This document shows positions 26,494-39,180 of a stretch of DNA of 64,000 bases, in pieces (position 1 is the stretch's first letter; the number at the start of each line of letters is the position of its first letter). This stretch comes from Chamaelirium japonicum (Eukaryota > Streptophyta > Magnoliopsida > Liliales > Melanthiaceae), in assembly GCA_947650365.1 (NCBI GenBank), contig CANTAL010000028.1, positions 620,001 to 684,000 of the forward strand, in the 5' to 3' direction. The notes under the pieces are model-generated. The model made no database searches and had not been told where the DNA came from. It saw nothing but the letters and a program-made list of their open reading frames with translations. The position numbers were made by a program, and so were the translations under genes.

Positions 26494-26661
26494 AATGGAT
26501 CATACGAATGAGTAAGAATGGATCGTACGAATGAAATAGAATGGATTGTGCGAATGAATTAGAATGGACCGTACGAACGAATTAGACGTACGAATGAATT
26601 AGAATGGATACATTCGTGCGAATAAATTAGAATGGATCATACGAATGAGTAAGAATGGATC
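26494..26661 (-). repeat. Reverse block 36
   Basis: Copy of block 34, with GTACGAACGAATTAGACG and CATACG for CATAGG. Bounded by J3 and K5 (26657-26668). Confidence 0.92.
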
Positions 26662-27531
26662 GTCATTCTAATTCATTCGTATGATCCATTCTAATTCATT
26701 TGTATCCATTCTATTTCATTCGCACGATCCATTCTAATTCATTCGCGCAATCTTTTCTAATTCATTCGTACGATCCATTCTAATTCATTCATACAATCCA
26801 TTCTAATTTATTCGCACGAATGTATCCATTCTAATTCATTCGTACGATCCATTCTAATTCATTCACACAATCTATTCTAATTCATTCATACGATCCATTC
26901 TAATTCATTCGCACGAATGTATCCATTCTAATTCATTCGTACGATCCATTCTAATTCATTCGTACGATCCATTCTAATTCATTCATACAATCCATTCGAA
27001 TTCTTTCACACGATCCATTTTAATTCATTCGTACGATCCATTCTAATTCATTCGCACAATCCATTCTATTTCATTCGTACGATCCAATCTTACTCATTGG
27101 TACGATCCATTCTAATTCATTCGCCCGAATGTATCCTTTCTAATTCATTCATACGAATCCATTCTAATTCATTCATACGATCCATTCTAATTCATTCATA
27201 CAATGCATTCTAATTCTTTCACACGATCCATTCTAATTCATTCGTACGATCCATTCTAATTCATTCGTACAATCCATTCTCTTTCATTTGTACAATCCAT
27301 TCTTACTCATTCGTATGATCCATTCTAATTCATTCGTACGATCCATTCTAATTCATTTGTACGATCCATTCTAATTCATTCGTACAATCCATTCTATTTC
27401 ATTCGTACGATCCATTCTTACTCATTCGTATGATCCATTCTAATTCATTCGCACGAATGTATCCATTCTAATTCATTCATACAATCCATTCTAATTCATT
27501 CCGTACGATCCATTCTAATTCATTCGTACGA
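26662..27531 (+). repeat. Forward block 37, across the duplication seam
   Basis: Copy of block 35 up to about 27156, then switches within a monomer to the sequence found after 23154 (AATGCATTC, CTCTTTC). The seam lies in CGAATCCATTC. Ends at J2 (centre 27531/27532). Confidence 0.92.
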
Positions 27532-27956
27532 TCGTACGAATGAATTAGAATGGATCGTACGAATGAATTAGAATAGATTGTGCGAATGAATTAGAATGGA
27601 TCGTACGAATGAATTAGAATGGATCGTACGAATGAATTAGAATGGATCATACGAATGAGTAAGAATGGATCGTACGAATGAATTAGAATGGATCGTACGA
27701 ATGAATTAGAATGGATCGTATGAATAAATTAGAATGAATACATTCGTCCGAATGAATTAGAATGGATCATACGAATGAGTAAGAATGGATCGTACGAATG
27801 AAATAGAATAGATTGTACGAATGAATTAGAATAGATCCTACGAATGAATTAGAATGGATCGTGTGAAAGAATTAGAATGGATTGTATGAATGAATTAGAA
27901 TGGATCGTATGAATGAATTAGAATGGATCGTGCGAATGAATTCGAATGGATCGTAC
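27532..27956 (-). repeat. Reverse block 38
   Basis: Second copy of 23529-23953, ending at K1 (27938-27962). Confidence 0.92.
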
Positions 27957-29071
27957 GAATTCATTCTAATTCATTCGTACGATCCATTCTAATTCATTCG
28001 CTCGAATGTATCCATTCTAATTCATTCGAACGATCCATTCTAATCCATTCGTACGATCCATTCTAATTCATTCGCATGAATGTAACCATTCTAATTCATT
28101 TATTTGATCCATTCTAATTCATTCGTACGATCCATTCTAATTCATTCGTCCAATCCATTCTAATTCATTCGCATGAATGTATCCATTCTAATTCATTCGT
28201 ACGATCCATTCTAATTCATTCGCATGATCCATTCTAATTCATTCATAGGATCCATTCTAATTCATTCATACGATCTATTCTAATTCTTTCGCACGAATGT
28301 ATCCATTCTAATTCATTCGCACGAATATATCCATTCTAATTCTAATTCATTCGTACGATCCATTCTAATTCATTCGTATGATCCATTCTAATTAATTCGT
28401 ATGATCCATTCTAATTCATTCGTACGATCCATTCTAATTCATTCATACAATCCATTCTAATTCATTCGCACGATCCATTCTAATTCACTCATACGATCCA
28501 TTCTAATATATTCATACGATCCATTCTAATTCATTTGCATGAATATATCCATTCTAATTCATTCGTACGATCCATTCTAATTCCTTCGTACGATCCATTC
28601 TAATTCATTCGTACGATCCATTCTAATTCATTCATACGATCCATTCTAAATCATTCGTACGATCCATTCTAATTCATTCGCACAAATGTATCCATTCTAA
28701 TTCATTCGTACGATCCATTCTAATTCATTCGTACGATCCATTCTAATTCATTCGTAAGATCCATTCTAGTTCATTCGTACGATCCATTCTAATTCATTCG
28801 TACGATCCATTCTAATTCATTCGCGAATGTATCCATTCTAATTCATTCGTACGATCCATTCTAATTCATTCGTACGATCCATTCTAATTCATACATACGA
28901 TCTATTCTAATTCATTCATACAATCCATTCTAATTCTTTCACACGATCCATTCTAATTCATTCGTACGATCCATTCTAATTCATTCGAACAATCCATTCT
29001 ATTTCATTTGTACGATCCATTCTTACTCATTCATATGATCCAATCTAATTCATTCGCACGAATGTATCCAT
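27957..29071 (+). repeat. Forward block 39
   Basis: Second copy of 23954-25068, including the 26-bp CGCGAATGTATCC unit near 28821. Ends at J3 (29068). Confidence 0.92.
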
Positions 29072-29240
29072 AATGGATCATACGAATGAGTAAGAATGGA
29101 TTGTACGAATGAAATAGAATGGATTGTGCGAATGAATTAGAATGGACCGTACGAATGAATTAGACGTACGAATGAATTAGAATGGATACATTCGTGCGAA
29201 TAAATTAGAATGGATCATAGGAATGAGTAAGAATGGATCG
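29072..29240 (-). repeat. Reverse block 40
   Basis: Second copy of 25069-25237, including CATAGGAATGAGTAAG. K5 at 29235-29246. Confidence 0.92.
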
Positions 29241-30496
29241 TCATTCTAATTCATTCGTATGATCCATTCTAATTCATTTGTATCCATTCTATTTCATTCG
29301 CACGATCCATTCTAATTCATTCGCGCAATCTATTCTAATTCATTCGTACGATCCATTCTAATTCATTCGTACGATCCATTCTAATTCATTCATACAATCC
29401 ATTCTAATTTATTCGCACGAATGTATCCATTCTAATTCATTCGTACGATCCATTCTAATTCATTCGCACAATCTATTCTAATTCATTCATACGATCCATT
29501 CTAATTCATTCGCACGAATGTATCCATTCTAATTCATTCGTACGATCCATTCTAATTCATTCGTACGATCCATTCTAATTCATTCATACGATCTATTCTA
29601 ATTCATTCATACAATCCATTCTAATTCTTTCACACGATCAATTTTAATTCATTCGTACGATCCATTCTAATTCATTCGCACAATCCATTCTATTTCATTC
29701 GTACGATCCATTCTTACTCATTGGTACGATCCATTCTAATTCATTCGCACGAATGTATCCATTCTAATTCATTCATACGAATCCATTCTAATTCATTCAT
29801 ACAATCCATTCTATTTCATTCGTACGATCCATTCTTACTCATTCGTATGATCCATTCTAATTCATTCGCACGAATGTATCCATTCTAAATCATTCGTACG
29901 ATCCATTCTAATTCATTCGTACGATCCATTCTAAATCATTCGTACAATCCATTCTATTTCATTCGTACGATCAATTCTAATTCATTAGCACGATCCATTC
30001 TAATTCATTCGTACGATCCATTCGAATTCATTCGCACGATCCATTCTAATTCATTCGTACAATCCATTCTATTTCATTCGTACGATCCATTCTTACTCAT
30101 TCGTATGATCCATTCTAATTCATTCGCACGAATGTATCCATTCTAATCCATTCGTATGATCCATTCTAATCCATTCGTACGATCCATTCTAATTCATTCG
30201 CATGAATGTAACCATTCTAATTCATTCATTTGATCCATTCTAATTCATTCGTACGATCCATTCTAATTCATTCGTACGATCCATTCTAATTCATTCGTAC
30301 GATCCATTCTAATTCATACATACGATCTATTCTAATTCATTCATACAATCCATTCTAATTCTTTCACACGATCCATTCTAATTCATTCGTACGATCCATT
30401 CTAATTCATTCGCACAATCCATTCTATTTCATTCGTACGATCCATTCTTACTCATTCGTATGATCCAATCTAATTCATTCGCACGAATGTATCCAT
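29241..30496 (+). repeat. Forward block 41
   Basis: Second copy of 25238-26493. Ends at J3 (30493). Confidence 0.92.
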
Positions 30497-30664
30497 AATG
30501 GATCATACGAATGAGTAAGAATGGATCGTACGAATGAAATAGAATGGATTGTGCGAATGAATTAGAATGGACCGTACGAACGAATTAGACGTACGAATGA
30601 ATTAGAATGGATACATTCGTGCGAATAAATTAGAATGGATCATACGAATGAGTAAGAATGGATC
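30497..30664 (-). repeat. Reverse block 42
   Basis: Second copy of 26494-26661, with the same GAACGAATTAGACG. K5 at 30660-30671. Confidence 0.92.
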
Positions 30665-33161
30665 GTCATTCTAATTCATTCGTATGATCCATTCTAATTC
30701 ATTTGTATCCATTCTATTTCATTCGCACGATCCATTCTAATTCATTCGCGCAATCTTTTCTAATTCATTCGTACGATCCATTCTAATTCATTCATACAAT
30801 CCATTCTAATTTATTCGCACGAATGTATCCATTCTAATTCATTCGTACGATCCATTCTAATTCATTCACACAATCTATTCTAATTCATTCATACGATCCA
30901 TTCTAATTCATTCGCACGAATGTATCCATTCTAATTCATTCGTACGATCCATTCTAATTCATTCGTACGATCCATTCTAATTCATTCATACAATCCATTC
31001 GAATTCTTTCACACGATCCATTTTAATTCATTCGTACGATCCATTCTAATTCATTCGCACAATCCATTCTATTTCATTCGTACGATCCAATCTTACTCAT
31101 TGGTACGATCCATTCTAATTCATTCGCCCGAATGTATCCTTTCTAATTCATTCATACGAATCCATTCTAATTCATTCATACAATCCATTCTATTTCATTC
31201 GTACGATCCATTCTTACTCATTCGTATGATCCATTCTAATTCATTCGCACGAATGTATCCATTCTAAATCATTCGTACGATCCATTCTAATTCATTCGTA
31301 TGATCCATTCTAAATCATTCGTACAATCATTCTATTTCATTCGTACGATCAATTCTAATTCATTAGCACGATCCATTCTAATTCATTCGTACGATCCATT
31401 CGAATTCATTCGCACGATCCATTCTAATTCATTCGTACAATCCATTCTATTTCATTCGTACGATCCATTCTTACTCATTCGTATGATCCATTCTAATTCA
31501 TTCACACGAATGTATCCATTCTAATCCATTCGTACGATCCATTCTAATCCATTCGTACGATCCAATCTAATTCATTCGCATGAATGTAACCATTCTAATT
31601 CATTCATTTGATCCATTCTAATTCATTCGTACGATCCATTCTAATTCATTCGTCCGATCCATTCTAATTCATTCGCACGAATGTATCCATTCTAAACCAT
31701 TCATACGATCCATTCTAATTTATTCGTACGATCCATTCTAATTCATTTGTAAGATCCATTCTAATTCATTCGTACGATCCATTCCAATTCATTCGTACGA
31801 TCCATTCTAATTCATTCGCACGAATGTATCCATTCTAGTTCATTCGTACAATCCATTCTAATTCATTCGTACGATCCATTCTAATTCATTCGCACGATCC
31901 ATTCTAATTCATTCGTACGATCCATTCTAATTCATTCGCACGAATGTATCCATTCTAATTCATTCGTACATACGATCCATTCTAATTCATTCGCACGAAT
32001 GTATCCATTCTAATTCATTTGCATAATCCATTCTATTTCATTTGTACGATCCATTCTTACTCATTCGTATGATCCATTCTAATTCATTCGCACGAATGTA
32101 TCCATTCTAATTCATTCGTACGATCCATTCTAATTCATTCGCACTATCCATTCTAATTCATTCGTACGATCCATTCTAATTCATTCGTATGATCCATTCT
32201 AATTTATTCGTTCAAATATATCCATTCTAATTCATTAGTACGATCCATTCTAATTCATTCGCACGATCCATTCTAATTCATTCGCACGAATGTATCCATT
32301 CTAATTCATTTGCACGATCCATTCTAATTCATTCCTATGATCTATTCTAATTCATTCGTACGATCCATTCTAATTCATTCGCTCGAATGTATCCATTCTA
32401 ATTCATTCGTACGATCCATTCTAATTCGTTCATATGATCCATTCTAATTCGTTCGTACGATCTATTCTAATTCGTTCATACGATCCATTCTAATTCATTC
32501 GTATGATCCATTCTAATTCATTCCTACGATCTATTCTAATTCATTCGCTCGAATATATCCATTCTAATTCATTCGTTCGATCCATTCTAATTCATTCGCA
32601 CGATCCATTCTAATTCATTCGTATGATCCATTATAATCCATTCGTACGATCCATTCTAATTCATTCGTACGATCCATACTAATTCATTCGTACGATCAAT
32701 TCTAATTCATTCGCACGAATGTATCCATTCTAGTTCATTCGTACGATCCATTCTAATTCATTCGTACGATCCATTCTAATTCATTCGCACGATCCATTCT
32801 AATTCATTCGTACGATCCATTCTAATTCATTCATACGATCCATTCTAATTCATTCGTACGATCCATTCAAATTCATTCATACAATCCATTCTAATTCATT
32901 CGTACGATCCATTCTAATTCACTCATACGATCCATTCTAATACATTCATACGATCCATTCTAATTCATTTTCACAAATATATCCATTTTAATTCATTCGT
33001 ACGATCCATTCTAATTCCTTCGTACGATCCGTTCTAATTCATTCGTACGATCTATTCTAATTCATTCGTACGATCCATTCTAATTCCTTCGTACGATCCA
33101 TTCTAATTCCTTCGTACGATCCATTCTAATTCATTCGTACAATCTATTCTAATTCATTCGT
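30665..33161 (+). repeat. Forward block 43
   Basis: Leaves the duplication at about 31182. 31158-31680 repeats 29779-30290; 31.16-31.9 kb also follows 6.2-7.4 kb (TAAATCATTC, ATTAGCACG, TAAACCATTC). Later parts: CGTTCAAATATATCC near 32210, CTAATTCGTTC monomers near 32420-32475, CACTCATACG cassette near 32920. Ends at J1 (33155-33168). Confidence 0.93.
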
Positions 33162-34066
33162 ACGAATGGATACATTCATGTGAATGAATTAGAATGGATC
33201 GTACGAATGAGTAAGAATGGATCGTACGAATGAAATAGAATGGATTGCACGAATGAATTAGAATGGATCGTACGAATGAATTAGAATGGATCGTGTGAAA
33301 GAATTAGAATGGATTGTATGAATGAATTAGAATGGATCGTACGAAGGAATTAGAATGGATCGTACGAATGAATTAGAATGGATCGTACGAATGAATTAGA
33401 ATGGATCGTACGAATGAATTAGAATGGATCATGTGAATGAATTAGAATGGATCGTACGAATGAATTAGAATGGATCGTGCGAATGAATTATAATGGATAC
33501 ATTCATGCGAATGAATTAGAATGGATCGTACGAATGAACAAGAATGGATACATTCGTGCGAATGAATTAGAATGGATCGTACGAATGAATTAGACTGGAT
33601 CGTACAAATGAATTAGAATGGATCTTACGAATGAATTAGAATGCATCGTACGAATGAATTAGAATGGATCGTACGAATGAATTAGAATGGATACATTCAT
33701 GCGAATGAATTAGAATGGATCGGACGAATGAATTAGAATGGATCGTACGAATGAATTAGAATGGATCAAATGAATGAATTAGAATGGTTACATTCATGCG
33801 AATGAATTAGAATGGATCGTAAGAATGGATTAGAATGGATCGTACGAATGGATTAGAATGGATACATTCGAGCGAATGAATTAGAAAGGATCGTACGAAT
33901 GAATTAGAATGGATCGTACGAATGGATTAGAATGGATCCTACGAATGGATTAGAATGGATACCTTTGTGCATATGAATTAGAATGGATCGTACGAATAAA
34001 TTAGAATGGATCATATTAATGAATTAGAATGGATCGTACGAATGAATTAGAATGGATACATTCGTG
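33162..34066 (-). repeat. Reverse block 44
   Basis: J1 flank, then the series TCTTACG, CGGACG, TCAAATG, GGTTACATTCATGCG (33786), GAGCG, CCTACGAATGG, ACCTTTGTGCATATG (33961), CATATTAATG into K2. Confidence 0.93.
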
Positions 34067-34195
34067 CACAATTCATTCTAATTCATTCGCACGAATGTAT
34101 CCATTCTAATTCATTCGTACAATCCATTCTAATTCATTAATATGATCCATTCTAATTCATTCGTACGATCCATTCTAATTCATATGCACAAAGGT
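33961..34195. repeat. Large imperfect palindrome, orientation q
   Basis: ACCTTTGTGC at 33961 pairs with GCACAAAGGT at 34186-34195 about GTGCAC (34064-34069). The left arm is 106 bp and the right 129 bp: the mirror image of 989-1223. Confidence 0.9.
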
Positions 34196-34232
34196 ATCCA
34201 TTCTAATTCATTCGTACGATCCATTCTAATTC
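34067..34232 (+). repeat. Inverted segment inside the 830-bp unit
   Basis: About seven forward monomers between K2 and a J4 variant (34228-34238, AATTCTGGATC), with ATTAATATG and ATGCACAAAGGT. Confidence 0.92.
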
Positions 34233-35917
34233 TGGATCGTACGAATGAATTAGAATGGATACATTCGTGCGAATGAACTAGAATTGATCGTACGAAAGAA
34301 TTAGAATGGATCGTGCGAATGAATTAGAATGGATCGTACGAATGAATAAGAATGGATCGTACGAATAAACTAGAATGGATACATTCGTGCGAATGAATTA
34401 GAATGGATCGTACGAATGAATTAGAATGGATCGTACGAATGAATTAGAATGGATCTTACGAATGAATTAGAATGGATCGTACGAATGAATTAGAATGGAT
34501 CGTACGAATGAATTAGAATGGATACATTCGTGCGAATGTATTAGAATGGATCGGACGAATGAATTAGAATGGATCGTACGAATGAATTAGAATGGATCAA
34601 ATGAATGAATTAGAATGGTTACATTCATGCGAATGAATTAGAATGGATCGTACCAATGGATTAGAATGGATCGTACGAATGGATTAGAATGGATTCATTC
34701 GAGCGAATGAATTAGAATGGATCGTACGAATGAATTAGAATGGATCGTACGAATGGATTAGAATGGATCCTACGAATGGATTAGAATGGGTACCTTTGTG
34801 CATATGAATTAGAATGGATCATATTAATGAATTAGAATGGATCGTACGAATGAATTAGAATGGATACATTCGTGCGAATGAATTAGAATGGATCGTGCGA
34901 AACAATTAGACTGGATCGTGCGAATGAATAAGAATAGATCATGCGAATGAATTAGAATGGATCGTACGAATTAATTAGAATGGATACATTCGTGCGAATG
35001 AATTAGAATGGATTGTATGAATGAATTAGAATGGATCGTACGAATGAATTAGAATGGATCATACGAATTAATTAGAATGGATCATACGAATGAATTTGAA
35101 TGGATCGTACGAATAAATTAGAATGGATACATTCGTGCGAATGAATTAGAATGGATTGTGCGAATGAATAAGAACAGATCGTGCGAATGAATTAGAATGG
35201 ATCGTACGAATGAATTAGAATGGATCGTGCGAATGAATTAGAATGGATCGTACGAATGAATTAGAATGGATACATTTGTGCGAATGAATTAGAATGGATC
35301 GTACGAATGAATTAGAATGGATCGTATGAATGAATTAGAATGGATCGTACGAATGAATTAGAATGGATCGTGCGAATGAATTAGAATGGATCGTACGAAT
35401 GAATTAGAATGGATCGTACGAATGAACTAGAATGGATACATTCGTGCGAATGAATTAGAATGGATCGTACGAATGAATTAGAATGGATCGTACAAATGAA
35501 TTAGAATGAATCTTACGAATGAATTAGAATGGATAGTACGAATGAATTAGAATGGATCGTACGAATTAATTAGAATGGATACATTCGTGCGAATGAATTA
35601 GAATGGATCGGACGAATGAATTAGAATGGATCGTACGAATGAATTAGAATGGATCGTACGAATGAATTAGAATGGATCGTACGAATAAATTAGAATGGAT
35701 ACATTCGTCCGAATGAATTAGAATGGATCATACGAATGAGTAAGAATGGATCGTACGAATGAAATAGAATAGATTGTACGAATGAATTAGAATGGATCCT
35801 ACGAATGAATTAGAATGGATCATGTGAAAGAATTAGAATGGATTGTATGAATGAATTAGAATGGATCGTATGAATGAATTAGAATGGATCGTGCGAATGA
35901 ATTCGAATGGATTGTAC
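34233..35917 (-). repeat. Reverse block 46
   Basis: Second GGTTACATTCATGCG (34617), ACCTTTGTGCATATG near 34791 without a following palindrome, ACAATTAGACTGG near 34902, TAAGAACAG near 35168. Ends at K1 (35899-35923, insert GAATGGATTGTAC). Confidence 0.93.
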
Positions 35918-36280
35918 GAATTCATTCTAATTCATTCATACAATCCATTCTAATTCTTTCACACGATCTATTCTAATTCATTCGTAGGATCCATTCTAAT
36001 TCATTCGTACAATCTATTCTATTTCATTCGTACGATCCATTCTTACTCATTCGTATGATCCATTCTAATTCATTCGGATGAATGTATCCATTCTAATTTA
36101 TTCGTACGATCCATTCTAATTCATTCGTACGATCAATTCTAATTCATTCGTCCGATCCATTCTAATTCATTCGCACGAATGTATCCATTCTAATTCATTC
36201 GTACGGTCCATTCTAATTCATTCGCACAATCCATTCTATTTCATTCATACGATCCATTCTTACTCATTCGTATGGTCCAT
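35918..36280 (+). repeat. Forward block 47
   Basis: TTCTTTCACACG, CGTAGGATCC, CTATTTC, CTTACTC, CGGATGAATG. Ends at the only complementary-orientation J3 (GTCCATTATGGATAC, about 36275-36289). Confidence 0.92.
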
Positions 36281-36606
36281 TATGGATACATTCGTGCAAA
36301 TGAATTAGAATGGATCATACGAATGAGTAAGAATGGATCGTACGAATGAAATAGAATGGATTGTGCGAATGAATTAGAATGGATCGTACGAATGAATTAG
36401 AATGGATCGTGTGAAAGAATTAGAATGGATTGTATAAATGAATTAGAATGGATCGTACGAATGAATTAGAATGGATCGTACGAATGAACTAGAATGGATA
36501 CATTCGTGCGAATGAATTAGAATGGATCGTACGAATGAATTAGAATGGATCGTACGAATGAATTAGAATGGATCTTACGAATGAATTAGAATGGATCGTA
36601 CGAATG
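36281..36606 (-). repeat. Reverse block 48
   Basis: GATACATTCGTGC, GAGTAAG, GAAATAG, CGTGTGAAAG, GAACTAG, TCTTACG. Ends where CGTACGAATG abuts CACGATCCATGC. Confidence 0.91.
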
Positions 36607-37016
36607 CACGATCCATGCTAATTCATTCGTTCGATCAATTCTAATTCATTAGCACGATCCTTTCTAATTCATTCGTACGATCCATTCTAATTCATTCGCA
36701 CGATCCATTCTAATTCATTCGTACGATCCATTCTAATTCTTTCACACGATCCATTCTAATTCATTCGTACGATCCATTCTAATTCATTCGTACGATCTAT
36801 TCTAATTCATTCGTACGATCCATTCTAATTCATTCGTACGATCCATTCTAATTCCTTCGTACGATCCATTCTAATTCATTCATACAATCCATTCTAATTC
36901 TTTCACACGATCCATCCTAATTCATTCGTGCAATCCTTTCTATTTCATTCGTACGATCCATTCTTACTCATTCGTACGATCCATTCTAATTCATTTACAC
37001 GAATGTATCCATTCGT
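36607..37016 (+). repeat. Forward block 49
   Basis: Begins in the K1 right-flank series (CATGC, CGTTCGATCAATTC, ATTAGCACG) without K1 itself. Ends TTTACACGAATGTATCC then J1 orientation q (37010-37023). Confidence 0.91.
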
Positions 37017-37766
37017 ACGAATGAATTAGAATAGATTGTACGAATGAATTAGAATGGATCGTACGAATGAATTAGAATGGATTGTATGAACGAATTAGAA
37101 TGGATCGTACGAATGAATTAGAATGGATCGTGTGAATGAATTAGAATGGATCGTACGAATGAATTAGAATGGATCGTACGAATGAACTAGAATGGATACA
37201 TTCGTGCCAATGAATTAGAATGGATCGTATGAATGTATTAGAATGGATCGTACGAATGAATTAGAATGGATCGTACGAATGAATTAGAATGGATCATACG
37301 AATGAATTAGTATGGATCATACGAATGAGTAAGAATGGATCGTACGAATAAAATAGAATGGATTGTACGAATGAATTAGAATGGATCGTACGAATAAAAT
37401 AGAATGGATTGTACGAATGAATTCGAATGGATCGTACGAATGAATTAGAATGGATCGTACGAATGAATTAGAATTGATACATTCGTGCGAATGAATTACA
37501 ATGGATACATTCGTGCGAAAGAATTTGAATAGATCATATGAATGAATTAGAATGGATCCTATGAATGAATTAGAATGGACCGTGCGAATGAATTAGAATG
37601 GATCGTACGAATGAATTAGAATGGATCGTGCTAATGAATTAGAATTGATCGAACGAATGAATTAGCATGGATCGTGCTAATGAATTAGAATGGAACGTAC
37701 GAATGAATTAGAATGGATCGTGTGAAAGAATTAGAATGGATTGTATGAATGAATTAGAATGAATTC
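37017..37766 (-). repeat. Reverse block 50
   Basis: J1 q flank (GATTGTACG), GAACTAG, GAGTAAG, CGTGCGAAAG, then the GAATTGATCGAACG / TTAGCATGG / GGAACGTACG / CGTGTGAAAG series into K1 orientation q (37761-37785). Confidence 0.92.
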
Positions 37767-38191
37767 GTACGATCCATTCGAATTCATTCGCACGATCCAT
37801 TCTAATTCATTCATACGATCCATTCTAATTCATTCATACAATCCATTCTAATTCTTTCACACGATCCATTCTAATTCATTTGTAGGATCCATTCTAATTC
37901 ATTTGTACAATCTATTCTATTTCATTCGTACGATCCATTCTTACTCATTCGTATAATCCATTCTAATTCATTCGGACGAATGTATCCATTCTAATTTATT
38001 CGTACGATCCATTCTAATTCATTCGTATGATCCATTCTAATTCATTCGTACGATCCATTCTTACTCATTCGTATGATCCATTCTAATTCATTCGTACGAT
38101 CCATTCTAATTCATTCGTACGATCCATTCTAATTCAGTCGCACAATCTATTCTAATTCATTCGTACGATCCATTCTAATTCATTCATACGA
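37767..38191 (+). repeat. Forward block 51
   Basis: Close relative of 15218-15619 (CGGACGAATG, TTCAGTCGCAC near 38135). Ends in a mutated J2 palindrome (38162-38221, centre 38191/38192) with CATACG in the left arm and ATTATAATGG in the right. Confidence 0.92.
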
Positions 38192-38947
38192 TCGTACGAA
38201 TGAATTATAATGGATCGTACGGAATGAATTAGAATGGATTGTATGAATGAATTAGAATGGATACATTCGTGCGAATGAATTAGAATGGATCATACGAATG
38301 AGCAAGAATGGATCGTACGAATGAAATAGAATGGATTGTACGAATGAATTAGAATGGATCGTACAAATGAATTAGAATGGATCATACGAATGAATTAGAA
38401 TGGATCATACGAATGAGTAAGAATGGATCGTACAAATGAAATAGAATGGATTGTACGAATGAATTAGAATGGATCGTACGAATGAATTAGAATGGATCGT
38501 GTGAAAGAATTAGAATGCATTGTATGAATGAATTAGAATAGATCGTATGAATGAATTAGAATGGATCGTGCGAATGAATTCGAATGGATCGCATGATCCA
38601 TTCGAATAGAATGGATCGTATGAATAAATTAGAATGGATCGGGCAAATGAATTAGAATGGATTGTAGGAATGAATTAGAATGGATCGTATGAATGAATTA
38701 GAAAGGATCGTATGAATGAATTAGAATGGATCGTGCGAATGAATTAGAATGGATCGTACGAATGAATTAGAATGATTCGTACGAATGAATTAGAATGGAT
38801 CATACTAATGAATTAGAATGGATCAGAAGAATGAGTAAGAATGGATCGTACGAATGAAATAGAATGGATTGTACGAATCAATTAGAATGGATACATTTAT
38901 GCGAATGAATTAGAATGGATCGGACGATCTAATAAGAATTGATCGTA
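38192..38947 (-). repeat. Reverse block 52
   Basis: Relative of 10908-11617: extra G after J2, GAGCAAG near 38304, hairpin M at 38578-38607, CGGACGATC near 38930. Ends at K3 (38944-38957). Confidence 0.92.
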
Positions 38948-39180
38948 CGATTCATTCTAATTCATTCGTACGATCCATTCTAATACATTCGTACGATTCA
39001 TGCTAATTCATTCGCACGATCCATTCTAATTCATTCGTACGAATGTATCCATTCTAATTCATTCGTACGATCCATTCTAATTCATTAATATGATCCATTC
39101 TAATTCATTCGTACGATCCATTCTAATTCATATGCACAAAGGTATCCATTCTAATTCATTCGTACGATCCATTCTAATTC
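38948..39180 (+). repeat. Forward block 53, chimera
   Basis: First about 85 bp match the start of block 17 (AATACATTC, GATTCATGC). Then at about 39040 it becomes the right arm of a K2 palindrome (ATTAATATG, ATGCACAAAGGT at 39134), with no left arm. Ends at J4 q (39176-39186). Confidence 0.9.

Larger units (their letters stand above)
23154..27156. repeat. 4,003-bp tandem duplication, copy 1
   Basis: Markers recur exactly 4,003 bp later: AATGCATTC (TGC at 23201/27204), GAATGAGTAAG (25081/29084), J2 centre (23528/27531), the CTCTTTC variant near 23276/27279. I saw no substitution at the points compared. Homology begins at about 23154 and runs about 25 bp past the second copy boundary. Confidence 0.93.
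27157..31159. repeat. 4,003-bp tandem duplication, copy 2
   Basis: Second copy; it diverges at about 31182, where ATACAATCC replaces ATACGATCC. Both copies share rare variants such as AATCTTTTC and CGCCCGAATGTATCCTTTC at their ends. Confidence 0.93.
33786..34616. repeat. 830-bp higher-order unit
   Basis: Distance between successive GGTTACATTC markers (33786, 34617) is 831 bp, and the unit includes the K2 palindrome. The same spacing (830) occurs at 47065/47895 and 58254/59084. Confidence 0.88.

Noticed and set aside
23154..31159. Assembly artefact as sole explanation of the structure
   Set aside because: Possible for the near-identical 4,003-bp copy, but most switches recur in diverged copies with private substitutions and monomer-step indels, which an assembler would not invent. 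Left open for that one duplication.
31300..31524. 74-codon open frame on the + strand
   Set aside because: It is only the satellite read through: three 23-bp monomers make 23 codons, giving a peptide that repeats every 23 residues (IHSNSF and FIRTIHS words). It stays open because CTATTTC and CTTACTC variants remove the TAA that otherwise falls in each frame once per 69 bp. No codon bias or start context.
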